This document shows, piece after piece, positions 16,817 to 25,654 of a stretch of 64,000 nt of DNA. This DNA comes from Hyphomicrobiales bacterium (GTDB taxonomy: Bacteria; Pseudomonadota; Alphaproteobacteria; Rhizobiales; JACESI01): assembly GCA_013911885.1 (NCBI GenBank), contig JACESI010000006.1, positions 123,483 through 187,482 on the forward strand, in the 5' to 3' direction. The notes beneath the pieces are model-generated. The model was not told the DNA's origin. It searched no databases and saw only the letters and a list, made by a program, of their open reading frames with translations. Within the stretch, counting starts at the first letter, position 1. The number at the start of each line of letters is the position of its first letter. Position numbers and translations under genes: made by a program.

Positions 16817-17727
16817 GTGCCCTCCGCCTGGTCAGCGGTTGGATTTTTCGGATCAGGTGCCGAAGCGGGACCTGCGAGCGCGCCGCGCTGGCCCGCAGCC
16901 TGACGTCCTTCGCAATGATCGGTATCAGAACAGACGAACATTCGCCCTCCCCGATCATCAAGCACGACTTCATCGAGATAGACGCCCTCGGCCCCGCAGA
17001 TCGCGCAGGGTTCTGAAAAATGCTGCACTTCGAAGGGATGATCCTCGAAATCGAGGCTGACAACATTGGTAAAGGGCGGCAGCGCGTAAATCCGCTTCTC
17101 TCGCCCCGCGCCGAAGAGTTGCAGTGCCTGCGAGCGGTGCATTTTCGGGTTGTCGAATTTCGGCGTCGGCGACGGATCCATGACATAGCGGCCCTCGACC
17201 TTGACCGGATAGGCATAGGTCGTCGCAATATGGCCGTGTGTCGCAATGTCTTCGTAGAGCTTCACATGCATGAGGCCGTATTCCTCGAGAGCATGCATTT
17301 TGCGGGTTTCGGTCTCGCGCGGCTCCAGAAAGCGCAGCGGCTCGGGGATCGGCACCTGATAGACGAGCGTCTGGCCGGCGGTCAGGCTCTCTTCCGGGAT
17401 GCGGTGACGGGTCTGGATGATCGTCGCTTCCGCGGTCTTCGTGGTGGTGCGGACATTCGTTACCTTCGCAAAGAAAGCCCGGATCGACACAGCGTTGGTC
17501 GTATCATCGGCGCCCTGATCAATCACTTTGAGTACATCGTCCGGGCCGATGACCGAGGCCGTGACCTGTACGCCGCCCGTGCCCCAGCCATAGGGCATCG
17601 GCATTTCCCGGCTGGAGAACGGCACCTGATAGCCGGGTATTGCGATCGCCTTTAAAATGGCGCGGCGGATCATGCGTTTGGTCTGCTCGTCGAGATAGGC
17701 GAAATTATATTTTGCGGCGATGGTCAT
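16810..17727 (-). CDS. phnJ: Alpha-D-ribose 1-methylphosphonate 5-phosphate C-P lyase PhnJ
   Basis: A 305-residue radical SAM-type enzyme that cleaves the C-P bond. The [4Fe-4S] cysteines follow the PhnJ pattern, CAIC then VCSDTDHC, with spacing C-x2-C-x21-C-x5-C as in the E. coli enzyme. The glycine that takes the radical is present in AIPGYQVPF at residue 32. Length and order match the family, so the enzyme looks fully functional. It ends with about 20 extra residues rich in Pro/Ala after the cluster. It overlaps phnI by 4 bases and phnK by 7. Confidence 0.97.
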   Translation of the reverse strand: MTIAAKYNFAYLDEQTKRMIRRAILKAIAIPGYQVPFSSREMPMPYGWGTGGVQVTASVIGPDDVLKVIDQGADDTTNAVSIRAFFAKVTNVRTTTKTAEATIIQTRHRIPEESLTAGQTLVYQVPIPEPLRFLEPRETETRKMHALEEYGLMHVKLYEDIATHGHIATTYAYPVKVEGRYVMDPSPTPKFDNPKMHRSQALQLFGAGREKRIYALPPFTNVVSLDFEDHPFEVQHFSEPCAICGAEGVYLDEVVLDDRGGRMFVCSDTDHCEGRQAAGQRGALAGPASAPDPKNPTADQAEGTC

Positions 17728-18839
17728 TCGGCAGCCTCCCGGTCCCCGGCGCGCCTTTCGCCCTCCCCGTCAAGCACTTCCTGCTCGGCGCGCATGCGGC
17801 GCACGATGTCGAGTTCAGCTTGAAAGTCCACGTAATGCGGCAGTTTCAGATGCTCGACGAAGCCTGTCGCCTGAACATTGTCCGAGTGGGCGATCACGAA
17901 TTCCTCGTCCTGCGCCGGCGCGACGATGTCTTCGCCGAATTCACCTGCCCTGAGTGCCCGGTCGCAAAGCGACATCGCCATGGCCTTGCGCTCAAGCTGC
18001 CCGAAAACAAGCCCGTAGCCCCGCGTGAATTGCGGCGGCACTTTCGCTGACCCTTTGAACTGGTTCACCATCTGGCATTCCGTCACCTGAACGTGGCCGA
18101 CCCTCACGGGAAAACCGGCTTCCGGAAGGTCCATCTCGACGGCCACCTCACCGATGCGGATTTCGCCGACAAAAGGGTGCGAGCGGGCATAGCCGCGCTG
18201 GGTCGAATAGGCGAGCGCAAGAAGAAAGCCTTCATCGCCGCGCGACAGAGATTGCAGCCTGATGTCGCGCGTCATTGGAAACTCGGTCGGCTGGCGGGTG
18301 ATATCCCCCGGCTCACCGCCATTGACCGATCCCTTGCCATCGGCTTCGATCAAGCCCTCGTCACCGAGAATGTCCGAGACGCGCTGCATCGCCACGCCGT
18401 CTGGCGCCCGCGTTTCGACAGCGTCCGCTGTCGACTGGTCAAGATCAGGATCGAGTAGGCGGTGAGTGTAGTCGAAAGTCGGGCCAAGCATCTGTCCGCC
18501 GGGCAGGTCTTTGTAGGTCGCGGAAATGCGCCGTTCGATTTTCATTTCGGCTGTATCAATCGGCTCGGAATAACCAAAGCGTGGCAAAGTCGTGCGGTAG
18601 GCGCGCACCAGAAAGATCGCCTCGATGAGATCGCCTCGCGCCTGCTTGATGGCAAGTGCTGCCAGATCGCGGTCATAGAGCGAACCTTCCGCCATGACGC
18701 GATCAACGGCGAGCGTCAGTTGCTCCTTGATCTGGTCAAGCGTCAGAAGGGCGACATCAGGGTTGCCGCGACGGCGTTTGGCGAGCAGCTTGTGCGCATT
18801 TCGGATGGCAGCTTCCCCGCCCTTGACCGCGACATACAT
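17724..18839 (-). CDS. phnI: C-P lyase core subunit PhnI
   Basis: A 371-residue PhnI protein. Its N-terminus MYVAVKGGEAAIRNAH is the standard PhnI start, so the ATG at 18839 is used rather than the open frame reaching 18950. PhnI with PhnG, PhnH and PhnL displaces adenine from ATP by methylphosphonate; PhnI alone acts as a nucleosidase. The LPHYVDFQAELD region near the C-terminus is conserved in the family. The start overlaps the phnH stop (ATGA), and the stop overlaps phnJ. Confidence 0.95.
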   Translation of the reverse strand: MYVAVKGGEAAIRNAHKLLAKRRRGNPDVALLTLDQIKEQLTLAVDRVMAEGSLYDRDLAALAIKQARGDLIEAIFLVRAYRTTLPRFGYSEPIDTAEMKIERRISATYKDLPGGQMLGPTFDYTHRLLDPDLDQSTADAVETRAPDGVAMQRVSDILGDEGLIEADGKGSVNGGEPGDITRQPTEFPMTRDIRLQSLSRGDEGFLLALAYSTQRGYARSHPFVGEIRIGEVAVEMDLPEAGFPVRVGHVQVTECQMVNQFKGSAKVPPQFTRGYGLVFGQLERKAMAMSLCDRALRAGEFGEDIVAPAQDEEFVIAHSDNVQATGFVEHLKLPHYVDFQAELDIVRRMRAEQEVLDGEGERRAGDREAAE

Positions 18840-19486
18840 CAGCGTGGCCCTCCGATGATCCGGGTCGTGCGCGGCAGGCAGGCAATCGCGGAAGGGCTTG
18901 CGAAAACCACATCCACCCCGCGCGGAAAACGCGCATTGTTCTCTCCCCACGCTTCTCGGAAAAAGGCAGGCAAAGGCTCAACACCAAGCGTGGCTGTGGT
19001 CTCGATCCCCGGCCCTTCGAGAACGAGGCCGCCATCTTCAGAAAGTCGGTCGACCTGAATGACAAGTGTCGTCGAACGGTCGGGATATTCCGCCGATCCC
19101 TGTTCCATGGAGGCAAGGCCGGGCATTTTTTTCGGTTGGACGACAAGCGCAAATGTCGCATCCGCGATAGCGGACGTGAGGCGCGTTCCGGTCTGAAAGG
19201 TGAACCAGCTGCGCGCGGCACTTTCAGCGTCGACGACTGGATCAATCCACAAGGTGGTATCGGCATCGCAAAGGGCAGCAAGCATGGCTGCCGCTGCAGC
19301 GTTCACCGGCGCGGGTGGGGTCACGAAGCCTGCAAGGGCGTGGATCGTCCCGGGACGCGCCATCGCTGACATGAGCGCATGAAAGACCGCTTGAGAACCG
19401 AATACCGGTTCCTTGAAACCGCCGACGAGGCTGTCTGCCGCAAACGACCCCGCCTCTCCGATCATACGGGTTTCCTGGGTTGTCAT
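18839..19486 (-). CDS. phnH: C-P lyase core subunit PhnH
   Basis: A 215-residue PhnH protein. The N-terminal segment GGFKEPVFGSQAVFHALMSAMARPG is the family hallmark (residues about 21-45), and the C-terminal part has GVDVVFASPSAIACLPRTTRI. PhnH is a structural member of the PhnG2H2I2J2 core. It overlaps phnG by 4 bases at the start and phnI by one base at the end. Confidence 0.94.
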   Translation of the reverse strand: MTTQETRMIGEAGSFAADSLVGGFKEPVFGSQAVFHALMSAMARPGTIHALAGFVTPPAPVNAAAAAMLAALCDADTTLWIDPVVDAESAARSWFTFQTGTRLTSAIADATFALVVQPKKMPGLASMEQGSAEYPDRSTTLVIQVDRLSEDGGLVLEGPGIETTATLGVEPLPAFFREAWGENNARFPRGVDVVFASPSAIACLPRTTRIIGGPR

Positions 19487-19953
19487 TCGTCTTCCCCGCG
19501 CACGAGGGTGAAGAAATCGACCTTCGTTGCCTCGGTCTCAGCGGCGCGCGTGCGGTCGCGACTTGCCGCCTTTTCGGCGAGCGGGGCAATGATGGTCTCA
19601 TCAATCCGCGCCCGGCAGTCCAGGTCTTCCGAAAGGGCGTCAATCACGGCGGACAATTTCGCCTTTACCACATCGCGCCCAAGAGCCATGGCGTGGCCAA
19701 TCGCGCCATTTGCAAGGCGCACGGTTGCCCGTGTAACGGTTGCCTCACCGAAATTGAACGGATCGCCGCCACCCCCAATGCGCCCGCGTAACGCGATGAG
19801 ACCGGTCTCCGGCCCGCGCACCATCGCAAATTCAGGATCCAGACCGAGTTTTTTCCAGCATTCCATGAGGGCAATGCTGTCTGCATCCGCGAGAACCGCC
19901 ATTCGGGCGCGTCGTGCGCTCAAGGCTTCTTCTGCAACCGTGGCTGTTGCCAT
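19483..19953 (-). CDS. phnG: C-P lyase core subunit PhnG
   Basis: A 156-residue protein and the first gene of the operon. PhnG-type features include RGPETGLIALRGRIGGGG (about residues 62-79) and FNLGEA-like FNFGEATVTRATVRL. It forms the central dimer of the core complex. The ATG at 19953 has AAAGGAC 7-8 bases upstream, and that ribosome site directly abuts a 10-bp palindrome, so leader folding may affect its translation. Confidence 0.94.
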   Translation of the reverse strand: MATATVAEEALSARRARMAVLADADSIALMECWKKLGLDPEFAMVRGPETGLIALRGRIGGGGDPFNFGEATVTRATVRLANGAIGHAMALGRDVVKAKLSAVIDALSEDLDCRARIDETIIAPLAEKAASRDRTRAAETEATKVDFFTLVRGEDE

Positions 19954-19967
19954 CTGCTTTGTCCTTT

Positions 19968-19990
19968 AATTCCGGATCTCATCCGGAATT
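19968..19990. repeat. Perfect 10-bp inverted repeat abutting the phnG ribosome site
   Basis: AATTCCGGAT, spacer CTC, then ATCCGGAATT. In the phnG transcript it would form a stable hairpin whose 3' edge touches the AAAGGAC ribosome site. It could limit ribosome access, stabilise the 5' end, or be a protein-binding dyad in DNA. Confidence 0.6.
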
Positions 19991-20001
19991 CATCAATCTG
20001 G

Positions 20002-20052
20002 CTATTCTTGAATCTTGCTATTCTTGCCAGCCAATCTTGCCAGCCAATCTTG
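20002..20052. repeat. Short tandem and interspersed repeats in the phnG leader
   Basis: CTATTCTTG occurs twice (20002-20010 and 20018-20026) and CCAGCCAATCTTG occurs twice in tandem (20027-20039 and 20040-20052). All units end in TTCTTG or ATCTTG. The stretch lies in the predicted 150-base leader of the phn operon, about 50-100 bases before phnG. Confidence 0.6.
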
Positions 20053-20093
20053 TGCGCTGTTCTTATCGCAGTCTGATCGCCTTAACTTGTCTA

Positions 20094-20109
20094 TTGTTCT
20101 ATACAACAA
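20094..20109. promoter_or_regulatory. Candidate PhnF operator (GntR/HutC-type dyad)
   Basis: TTGTTCTATACAACAA matches its own reverse complement at 14 of 16 positions and has the GT..TATA..AC core seen in operators of the HutC subfamily of GntR regulators, to which PhnF belongs. It covers the predicted transcription start of phnG just downstream of the -10 box, a classic repressor position. Confidence 0.55.
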
Positions 20110-20112
20110 GAT

Positions 20113-20157
20113 GTTATATCCTTTTCCTAGAACAGCGTCATGACGCTCTCATGACAG
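20113..20157 (-). promoter_or_regulatory. PhoB-type promoter of the phn operon: three Pho-box heptamers and -10 box
   Basis: Read on the minus strand, heptamers CTGTCAT (20157-20151), GCGTCAT (20146-20140) and CTGTTCT (20135-20129) repeat at 11-base intervals, the spacing of a Pho box (consensus CTGTCAT every 11 bases). A -10 box TATAAC (20118-20113) follows 10 bases later, with no need for a -35. This predicts activation by PhoB under phosphate limitation. The box lies over the 5' end of phnF. Confidence 0.75.
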
Positions 20158-20169
20158 CGGAGGCAAAAA

Positions 20170-20940
20170 TTGGCTCGTATCCGAAAAACCACTGAAAGTT
20201 GTCCGACACGCAGCGTGGAGCGGCGCTCCGGCGTCGCGCTATGGCGCCAGATCGCGGATGATCTTCGAACTGACATCGCAACCGGAAACCTCGCCAAGGC
20301 CGGGTGTCTGCCGCCGGAACTGGAACTCGCGGCCAATTTCGGTGTGAACAGACACACGGTTCGCGCGGCGATCACAGCGCTTTCAAACGAAGGAATTGTG
20401 GAAAGCAGACAAGGACAAGGCACTTTCATCAAGCGCCAGTCTCGCCTCGTCTACCCGATATCGCGGAGAACGCGCTTTGCCGCCGGACTGGCCAATCAAG
20501 CAAAAATGACATCAGCAACCTTGCTTGACGAGGTGCTTGAGTGCGCAACACAGGAGGTGGCGAACGCGCTAGAACTTACATCCGGCGCGGCGGTTCTGCG
20601 CCTCGACGTTCTCAGCACAGCAGATGGCTTGCCGGTTTCGCGATCGACCAATTATTTCGCCGCCGCCCGGTTTTCCGGCATTGCGCGCGCCTTCGCCGAG
20701 ACCGGTTCCTTTACCCAATCGCTGAACCGGCTCGGCATCGCGGATTATGTACGCCAGTCGACCCTTGTCGAAGCCCGCCACGCGACGATGGAAGATGCGA
20801 GCGACCTGAAGCTCTCGCCGGGCGCAATTGTGCTGATCACGAAAGGGATTAATGCCGACCTCGACGGTCAACGGATCCAGTATGCCGTGACGCGGTTTCC
20901 CGCTGACCGGGTCTCCCTGACGCTCGACAACCGCCCCTAG
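20170..20940 (+). CDS. phnF: Phosphonate utilisation regulator PhnF (GntR family, UTRA domain)
   Basis: A 256-residue GntR-type regulator. The winged helix covers about residues 25-90 (ALWRQIADDLRTDIATGNL, FGVNRHTVRAAITALSNEGI, ESRQGQGTFI), and the rest is a UTRA ligand domain (about 105-245). The frame opens with TTG at 20170 with a strong GGAGG 6-7 bases upstream. It is divergent from phnG and probably represses it through the dyad at 20094-20109. The Pho box sits 12-41 bases before this start, so PhoB and PhnF signals meet here. Confidence 0.88.
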   Translation: MARIRKTTESCPTRSVERRSGVALWRQIADDLRTDIATGNLAKAGCLPPELELAANFGVNRHTVRAAITALSNEGIVESRQGQGTFIKRQSRLVYPISRRTRFAAGLANQAKMTSATLLDEVLECATQEVANALELTSGAAVLRLDVLSTADGLPVSRSTNYFAAARFSGIARAFAETGSFTQSLNRLGIADYVRQSTLVEARHATMEDASDLKLSPGAIVLITKGINADLDGQRIQYAVTRFPADRVSLTLDNRP

Positions 20941-20964
20941 GCAGATGGCAACAGTTTTACAGTG

Positions 20965-20982
20965 GCGTCACGGCAATGTCAT
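20965..20982 (+). promoter_or_regulatory. Possible Pho box before phnX
   Basis: GCGTCAC, four bases, then ATGTCAT gives two Pho-box-like heptamers at the right 11-base spacing (4/7 or 5/7 and 6/7 matches to CTGTCAY/CTGTCAT). It lies 48 bases before the phnX ATG, just after the phnF stop. It is weaker than the box in front of phnG. Confidence 0.4.
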
Positions 20983-21029
20983 GAAAGGCGCCTAACAGCC
21001 GGAATTGTGTTTCAGGTGATGGGGTGACG

Positions 21030-21866
21030 ATGACTTTAAATGTTTCAACGCCGGGTTCAGGCCATGCCGAAACGGCAGCCAGCCCGATCAAGGCCGTTAT
21101 TTTCGACTGGGCGGGCACCATGATCGATTTCGGCTCTTTTGCACCCATGGGCGCCTTTGTCGAAGCCTTCGCGACTTTTGACGTGAGCATCACGATGGCG
21201 GAAGCCCGTCAACCGATGGGCCTGCCGAAGTGGAAGCATATTGAGGCGATGATGCAAGCGCCGGCCATTGCCGAGCGCTGGCAAAAGGTCCATGGACATC
21301 TGCCGGGCAAGGCTGATATCGACGCGCTCTATGCGGTCTTCGTGCCGATCAACGAAAACATCGTCGCGAAATATGCGACCCTGGTGCCGGGCGCCCGCGC
21401 CACCCTCGCCTATCTCCAAGCGCGCGGCATAAAGGTCGGCTCGACGACAGGATACACCCGCTCCATCATGGCGCATGTTCTTCCCGTTGCCGCAAGTCAG
21501 GGCTATGCGCCTGAAAATCTCGTTTGCGCCGACGATATTGCAGAAGGACGCCCCGGACCGCTTGGCATCTATCAATGCATGGTTGATCTCTGCGTTTATC
21601 CGCCATCCGCGATCATCAAGGTTGATGACACCGAACCGGGCATCGGTGAAGGCGTTGCGGCGGGTTGTCTGACTGTGGGGGTCGCCCTTTCCGGTAATTT
21701 TGTCGGCAGAACCCACGAGGAACTCGCCGCCATGACGGATGCCGAAATTGCCGTCCTGCGCGACCATGCCGCGGCAAAACTTCTTGCGGCAGGCGCCGAT
21801 CACGTGATCGACAGTGTCGCGGACCTGCCGCAGCTTCTCGAACGGCTCGGTCTCACAACATCTTGA
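21030..21866 (+). CDS. phnX: Phosphonoacetaldehyde hydrolase (phosphonatase) PhnX
   Basis: A 278-residue HAD-superfamily enzyme that splits phosphonoacetaldehyde into acetaldehyde and phosphate. The nucleophile Asp is D26 in VIFDWAGT; the Schiff-base lysine is K67 in PMGLPKWKH; GSTTGYTR and IKVDDTEPGIGEG are the later HAD motifs. All match the well-studied Bacillus enzyme. The ATG at 21030 is used; a GTG at 21024 with AGGTG upstream is an equally possible start. The transaminase PhnW, which normally makes its substrate, is not in this window. A Pho-box-like site lies upstream. Confidence 0.9.
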   Translation: MTLNVSTPGSGHAETAASPIKAVIFDWAGTMIDFGSFAPMGAFVEAFATFDVSITMAEARQPMGLPKWKHIEAMMQAPAIAERWQKVHGHLPGKADIDALYAVFVPINENIVAKYATLVPGARATLAYLQARGIKVGSTTGYTRSIMAHVLPVAASQGYAPENLVCADDIAEGRPGPLGIYQCMVDLCVYPPSAIIKVDDTEPGIGEGVAAGCLTVGVALSGNFVGRTHEELAAMTDAEIAVLRDHAAAKLLAAGADHVIDSVADLPQLLERLGLTTS

Positions 21867-22029
21867 ACTCCGGCTGAGGTTTTCGTCAAAGCCGCGTTTG
21901 TTTCTTCCAACATTTGGAAAAGCTAGAAAAAACAGCTAGAACCGAAGGTGCGGCTTTGGAGCAACGCCTGCGGCAGCCCACGATGCTTTTTACTGTGAGA
22001 GACCAGCGCGAGGACGCTTCAAGCATTTT

Positions 22030-23295
22030 ATGAACAAGGCTGTCCTCTTCATCTTCATTACGCTTCTGATTGATATCACGGGCATTGGGCTCATTCTGCC
22101 CGTCCTGCCGGATCTCATCCGCAGTGTCAGCGATACCGGTCTCAGCGATGCAACAAGGATCGGCGGCTTTCTTCTTATCGCCTACGCGATACCACAATTC
22201 CTCTGTGCGCCGATCCTGGGCGCGCTCAGTGACCGCTTCGGGCGTCGGCCCATCCTGCTTCTGTCGCTTTTCGGCTTTGGTGTCGACAACCTGATCATGG
22301 GTTTCGCGCCAGTACTGAGCTGGCTATTCATCGGACGGATCTTTGCCGGTGTCTTCGGTGCCTCGATCAGCACAGGTCTTGCCTTCATTGCCGATATCAG
22401 CACGCCGGAAAAGCGCGCGGCGAATTTCGGCATGGTCGGCGCGGCCTTCGGGCTCGGCTTCATTCTGGGTCCGCTGATTGGCGGGTTTCTCGGCGAAGTC
22501 GGCACACGACTGCCGTTCTTCGTTGCCGCCGGTCTTTCCTTTGCGAATGTCATCTTCGGCTTTTTCGTTCTGCCGGAAAGCCTGAAGCCGGAAAATCGCC
22601 GGCCTTTTGAGTGGCGCCGCGCGAACCCGTTCGGCGCGCTTATCAAGGTCTCGCGCAACCGCATCGTGCTCGGCCTGATCGTGGCCTTCCTGCTCTCGGA
22701 AATTGCCCACCACGCCTATCAGAGCACCTGGACATTCTACACCATCGAGCGCTTCCAGTTCTCAAGCGGAACAATTGGGCTGTCGCTCGGTGTTTTCGGG
22801 CTTCTTTATGCGCTGGTGAATGGCTGGCTGATCCGCGTTGTCATGCCGAGGGTTGGCCCCGTGAACGCGGTCTGGCTCGGGCTCGGTTTCACCATGACTG
22901 CCTTTCTCGGGCTCGGGCTTTTAAACACTGAATGGCTGTTCTGGATCATGCTTCTGCCGGCGGCGTTAGGCGGATTTCTGACACCGGCCATGCAGGGGAT
23001 CATGGCGAATGAGACACCGGACAATGCCCAGGGCGAGCTTCAGGGAGCGATTGCAAGCCTCAAGGGCATTGGCGCTATTCTCGGCCCAGTGATGATGACG
23101 CAACTTTTCGCCCATTTCACGGCGGATGGCAGCGCAATGCCGCTTTACTTGCCAGGCGCACCCTTCCTCGCCGGACTTGCGCTTCTCGTCATCGCGCTTA
23201 TTCCGATTGTGGATGCCCTGCGGCGCTATCGCCGATTGAATGATCGTGGCAAAGAACCGGTTCCCGACAGCGGTCTCAGCAAGCGACCACATTGA
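22030..23295 (+). CDS. MFS efflux transporter, TetA (TCR/Tet) type
   Basis: A 421-residue protein with twelve predicted membrane helices. Family signatures are present: the start [19 protein letters not shown], the loop 2-3 motif [11 protein letters not shown], and [13 protein letters not shown]. These proton-driven pumps export tetracyclines or other small amphiphiles, but most chromosomal members are not proven resistance genes. It stands alone after phnX, with 163 bases between. Its last 20 bases overlap the convergent sdaA gene. Confidence 0.85.
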   Translation: MNKAVLFIFITLLIDITGIGLILPVLPDLIRSVSDTGLSDATRIGGFLLIAYAIPQFLCAPILGALSDRFGRRPILLLSLFGFGVDNLIMGFAPVLSWLFIGRIFAGVFGASISTGLAFIADISTPEKRAANFGMVGAAFGLGFILGPLIGGFLGEVGTRLPFFVAAGLSFANVIFGFFVLPESLKPENRRPFEWRRANPFGALIKVSRNRIVLGLIVAFLLSEIAHHAYQSTWTFYTIERFQFSSGTIGLSLGVFGLLYALVNGWLIRVVMPRVGPVNAVWLGLGFTMTAFLGLGLLNTEWLFWIMLLPAALGGFLTPAMQGIMANETPDNAQGELQGAIASLKGIGAILGPVMMTQLFAHFTADGSAMPLYLPGAPFLAGLALLVIALIPIVDALRRYRRLNDRGKEPVPDSGLSKRPH

Positions 23296-24673
23296 CGGCA
23301 AGCCCGCCCTTGCTGGTTTCCTTATAGTTCTCGTTCATATCAAGCCCCGTCTGGCGCATCGTCTCGATACAATTGTCGAGTGGCACGAAATGGGTTCCGT
23401 CACCATTCAATGCCAGCGAGGCTGCCGTAACGGCCTTCACCGCACCAAACGCATTGCGCTCGATGCATGGTACCTGAACCAGACCCGCAATCGGATCACA
23501 CGTCATGCCGAGATGATGTTCGAGCGCGATCTCGGCGGCATTTTCAATCTGTTCCGGTGTACCGCTCATGGCCGCAACCAGACCCGCCGCCGCCATCGCC
23601 GAGGCGGAACCGACCTCGCCCTGACAGCCGACCTCCGCGCCTGAAATCGATGCATTGGTTTTAATGATGCCGCCAATCGCTGCCGCCGTCAGGAGAAAGG
23701 TTTGAACACCTTCTTTGGAGGCGCCATCGATGAATTTCAGATAATATTTGATCACCGCCGGAACAACACCGGCTGCCCCATTGGTGGGCGCTGTTACGAC
23801 CTTGCCACCGGCGGCATTCTCCTCGTTGACGGCAAGGGCAAAGACGCTCAGCCATTCATTGGCGATCATCGGGTTGAAGCGGTTGTTGCTTTCGCTTTGC
23901 TGAAGTTTGCGGTGAAGTGACAAAGCGCGCCGCCTGACTGACAGGCCACCGGGCAGGATGCCATCGTTATTGAGGCCGCGCTGGATGCAGGCGTCCATGG
24001 CGCTCCAAATTTGATCGATGCCATCCCGGACATGAGCGGTCCCATGCATCGCCACTTCGTTTGCCCGTTTCATCTCGGCAATCGAAAGGCCGCTCGTTTC
24101 TGCCATGCGCAACATTTCACGTGCATTTGCAAAAGGATAAGGCACGGGATGCGGCGCTTCAGGCGGACAATTGCGGGCTGCTTCAAGCTCTGCCTCGGTT
24201 ACGACAAAACCGCCGCCGACCGAATAGTAGACCCGCTTCAAAAGCATCCGCCCGGCGGCATCATAAGCCTTGAACATCATGCCGTTTGCGTGTCCGGGAA
24301 GCGTGACATCATAATCGAAGAGGAGATCGTTCAGCGGATCGAAGCGATAGCGCGGATGGCCGTCGGCGCTCAGTGTCTTCTCCGCCTCACAGCGGGCAAG
24401 AATGGCGGGTACCTGATCAGGGTCGAGATCTTTTGGGTTTTGGCCCATCAGGCCGAGAACGATCGCGCGGTCGCTGCCATGACCCTTGCCGGTGAAAGCA
24501 AGCGAGCCATGAAGGCTTGCCGTGATGTGGCTTGCAACGCTGCCGGTCGGTCGTGGCCAATCGCCATCGCGAAGTTCCTCAAGAAACCGACGGGCTGCGA
24601 CCATCGGCCCCATCGTGTGGGACGATGACGGGCCGATACCGATTTTAAAGACGTCAAAGATCGACAGGAACAT
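23276..24673 (-). CDS. sdaA: L-serine ammonia-lyase (iron-sulfur, SdaA type)
   Basis: A 465-residue single-chain L-serine dehydratase. The N-terminal domain begins [20 protein letters not shown], the family signature. The alpha domain has [16 protein letters not shown] and the cluster cysteines in [17 protein letters not shown]. The protein ends in Cys (NVVAC), the conserved tail cysteine that caps the fourth iron in the resting enzyme. It deaminates serine to pyruvate and ammonia in the cytosol. The 3' end overlaps the convergent MFS gene. Confidence 0.95.
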   Translation of the reverse strand: MFLSIFDVFKIGIGPSSSHTMGPMVAARRFLEELRDGDWPRPTGSVASHITASLHGSLAFTGKGHGSDRAIVLGLMGQNPKDLDPDQVPAILARCEAEKTLSADGHPRYRFDPLNDLLFDYDVTLPGHANGMMFKAYDAAGRMLLKRVYYSVGGGFVVTEAELEAARNCPPEAPHPVPYPFANAREMLRMAETSGLSIAEMKRANEVAMHGTAHVRDGIDQIWSAMDACIQRGLNNDGILPGGLSVRRRALSLHRKLQQSESNNRFNPMIANEWLSVFALAVNEENAAGGKVVTAPTNGAAGVVPAVIKYYLKFIDGASKEGVQTFLLTAAAIGGIIKTNASISGAEVGCQGEVGSASAMAAAGLVAAMSGTPEQIENAAEIALEHHLGMTCDPIAGLVQVPCIERNAFGAVKAVTAASLALNGDGTHFVPLDNCIETMRQTGLDMNENYKETSKGGLAVNVVAC

Positions 24674-24991
24674 TAAACCATCTCCCAGATCACACGTGAT
24701 CCCGATTTTTGCAGCACGCGCACAGGTTATGCCAAAATTCGGGCGGTTCCAAAATTCATTTCAAGACATGCATCTGAAAGAATTGCGAAAGATGCTGGGG
24801 CGAGACATGGCTGATTGCGACCTTGAAAGGACAAGCACGTCGATACACTCTGCTTGCAGGCCCAATGCAGGCACAACATGAAATCGCTTTTGGCCATGCG
24901 TTTTGTGCAATGGACGAACACACAAATTGATCGTAATCATCGTCTGATTCCTGTCGGCCTACGAAGCATCGCCGGAACTGGAAAGAGAATC
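24674..24991. other. Intergenic region between sdaA and ktrA
   Basis: About 318 bases hold the divergent promoters of sdaA and ktrA. The ktrA frame is open back to an ATG at 24854, but that upstream part does not look like KtrA and lacks a ribosome site. I see no other gene, RNA motif or strong repeat. Confidence 0.5.
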
Positions 24992-25648
24992 TTGAAGAAC
25001 AGAACCTTCGGCGTCGTGGGTCTTGGGAATTTCGGCAGCGCGGTTGCAACTGAATTGACCAGATTCGGCAATCACGTGATCGGCATTGATCTCAACATGG
25101 CGCTGGTCAGTTCCCACGCCGACAAGATCAATCAGGCTCTGATTGTCGATGCCCGCGACGAAGCCGCCCTGCGCGAAGCCGGTTTCGGCGAATGTGATGT
25201 CGGGGTTGTCGCCATGGGGCGTGATCTCGAAGCGAGCATCCTCTCGTCGATCAACCTCAAACTGATCGGCGTACCAGTGATCTGGGCCAAGGCAACGACG
25301 AAAACACATCACCGCATCCTCTCCAAACTCGGTGTCGACCGGATCATTCACCCGGAGGTTGAGGTCGGTCAGCACATCGCGCAGGTTCTCAACAATCCAC
25401 TGGTGCGCGACTATGTCAGCCTCGGCAACGGCTTCCACGTGGTGAACTTCCGCATCCCGAAAAGTCTCGAAGGCAAGACCCTGTCGGAGGTCCCGTATAA
25501 TACGCGCTATAACCTGCGTTGCATCGGTGTCATGCGCGGCACCGAGTTTCTTGGCCGTGACGGTTCGAGCTGCACGCTCCAGCGTGAGGACCTGCTTCTG
25601 CTTCTCGGTAAACGCGCTGATTTGCGCGATTTTGCCTCCATCCTGTAA
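24992..25648 (+). CDS. ktrA: Potassium uptake system gating subunit KtrA/TrkA
   Basis: A 218-residue cytoplasmic regulatory subunit. The RCK-N domain has the nucleotide motif GVVGLGNFGSAVATEL and the acidic end GIDLN; the RCK-C domain follows about residue 135. It forms an octameric ring that gates KtrB in response to ATP/ADP. A TTG start at 24992 is chosen: it gives the usual short N-terminus (MKNRTFGVVGLG) and has GGAAAGAGA just upstream; ATG codons at 24854-24896 would add about 46 unrelated residues. It is followed after 6 bases by ktrB. Confidence 0.88.
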   Translation: MKNRTFGVVGLGNFGSAVATELTRFGNHVIGIDLNMALVSSHADKINQALIVDARDEAALREAGFGECDVGVVAMGRDLEASILSSINLKLIGVPVIWAKATTKTHHRILSKLGVDRIIHPEVEVGQHIAQVLNNPLVRDYVSLGNGFHVVNFRIPKSLEGKTLSEVPYNTRYNLRCIGVMRGTEFLGRDGSSCTLQREDLLLLLGKRADLRDFASIL

Positions 25649-25654
25649 ATCCAC

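Noticed and set aside
20002..20052. CRISPR-like repeats in the phn leader
   Set aside because: Units are 9-13 bases in near-tandem order without spacers; this is a short tandem repeat, not a CRISPR array.
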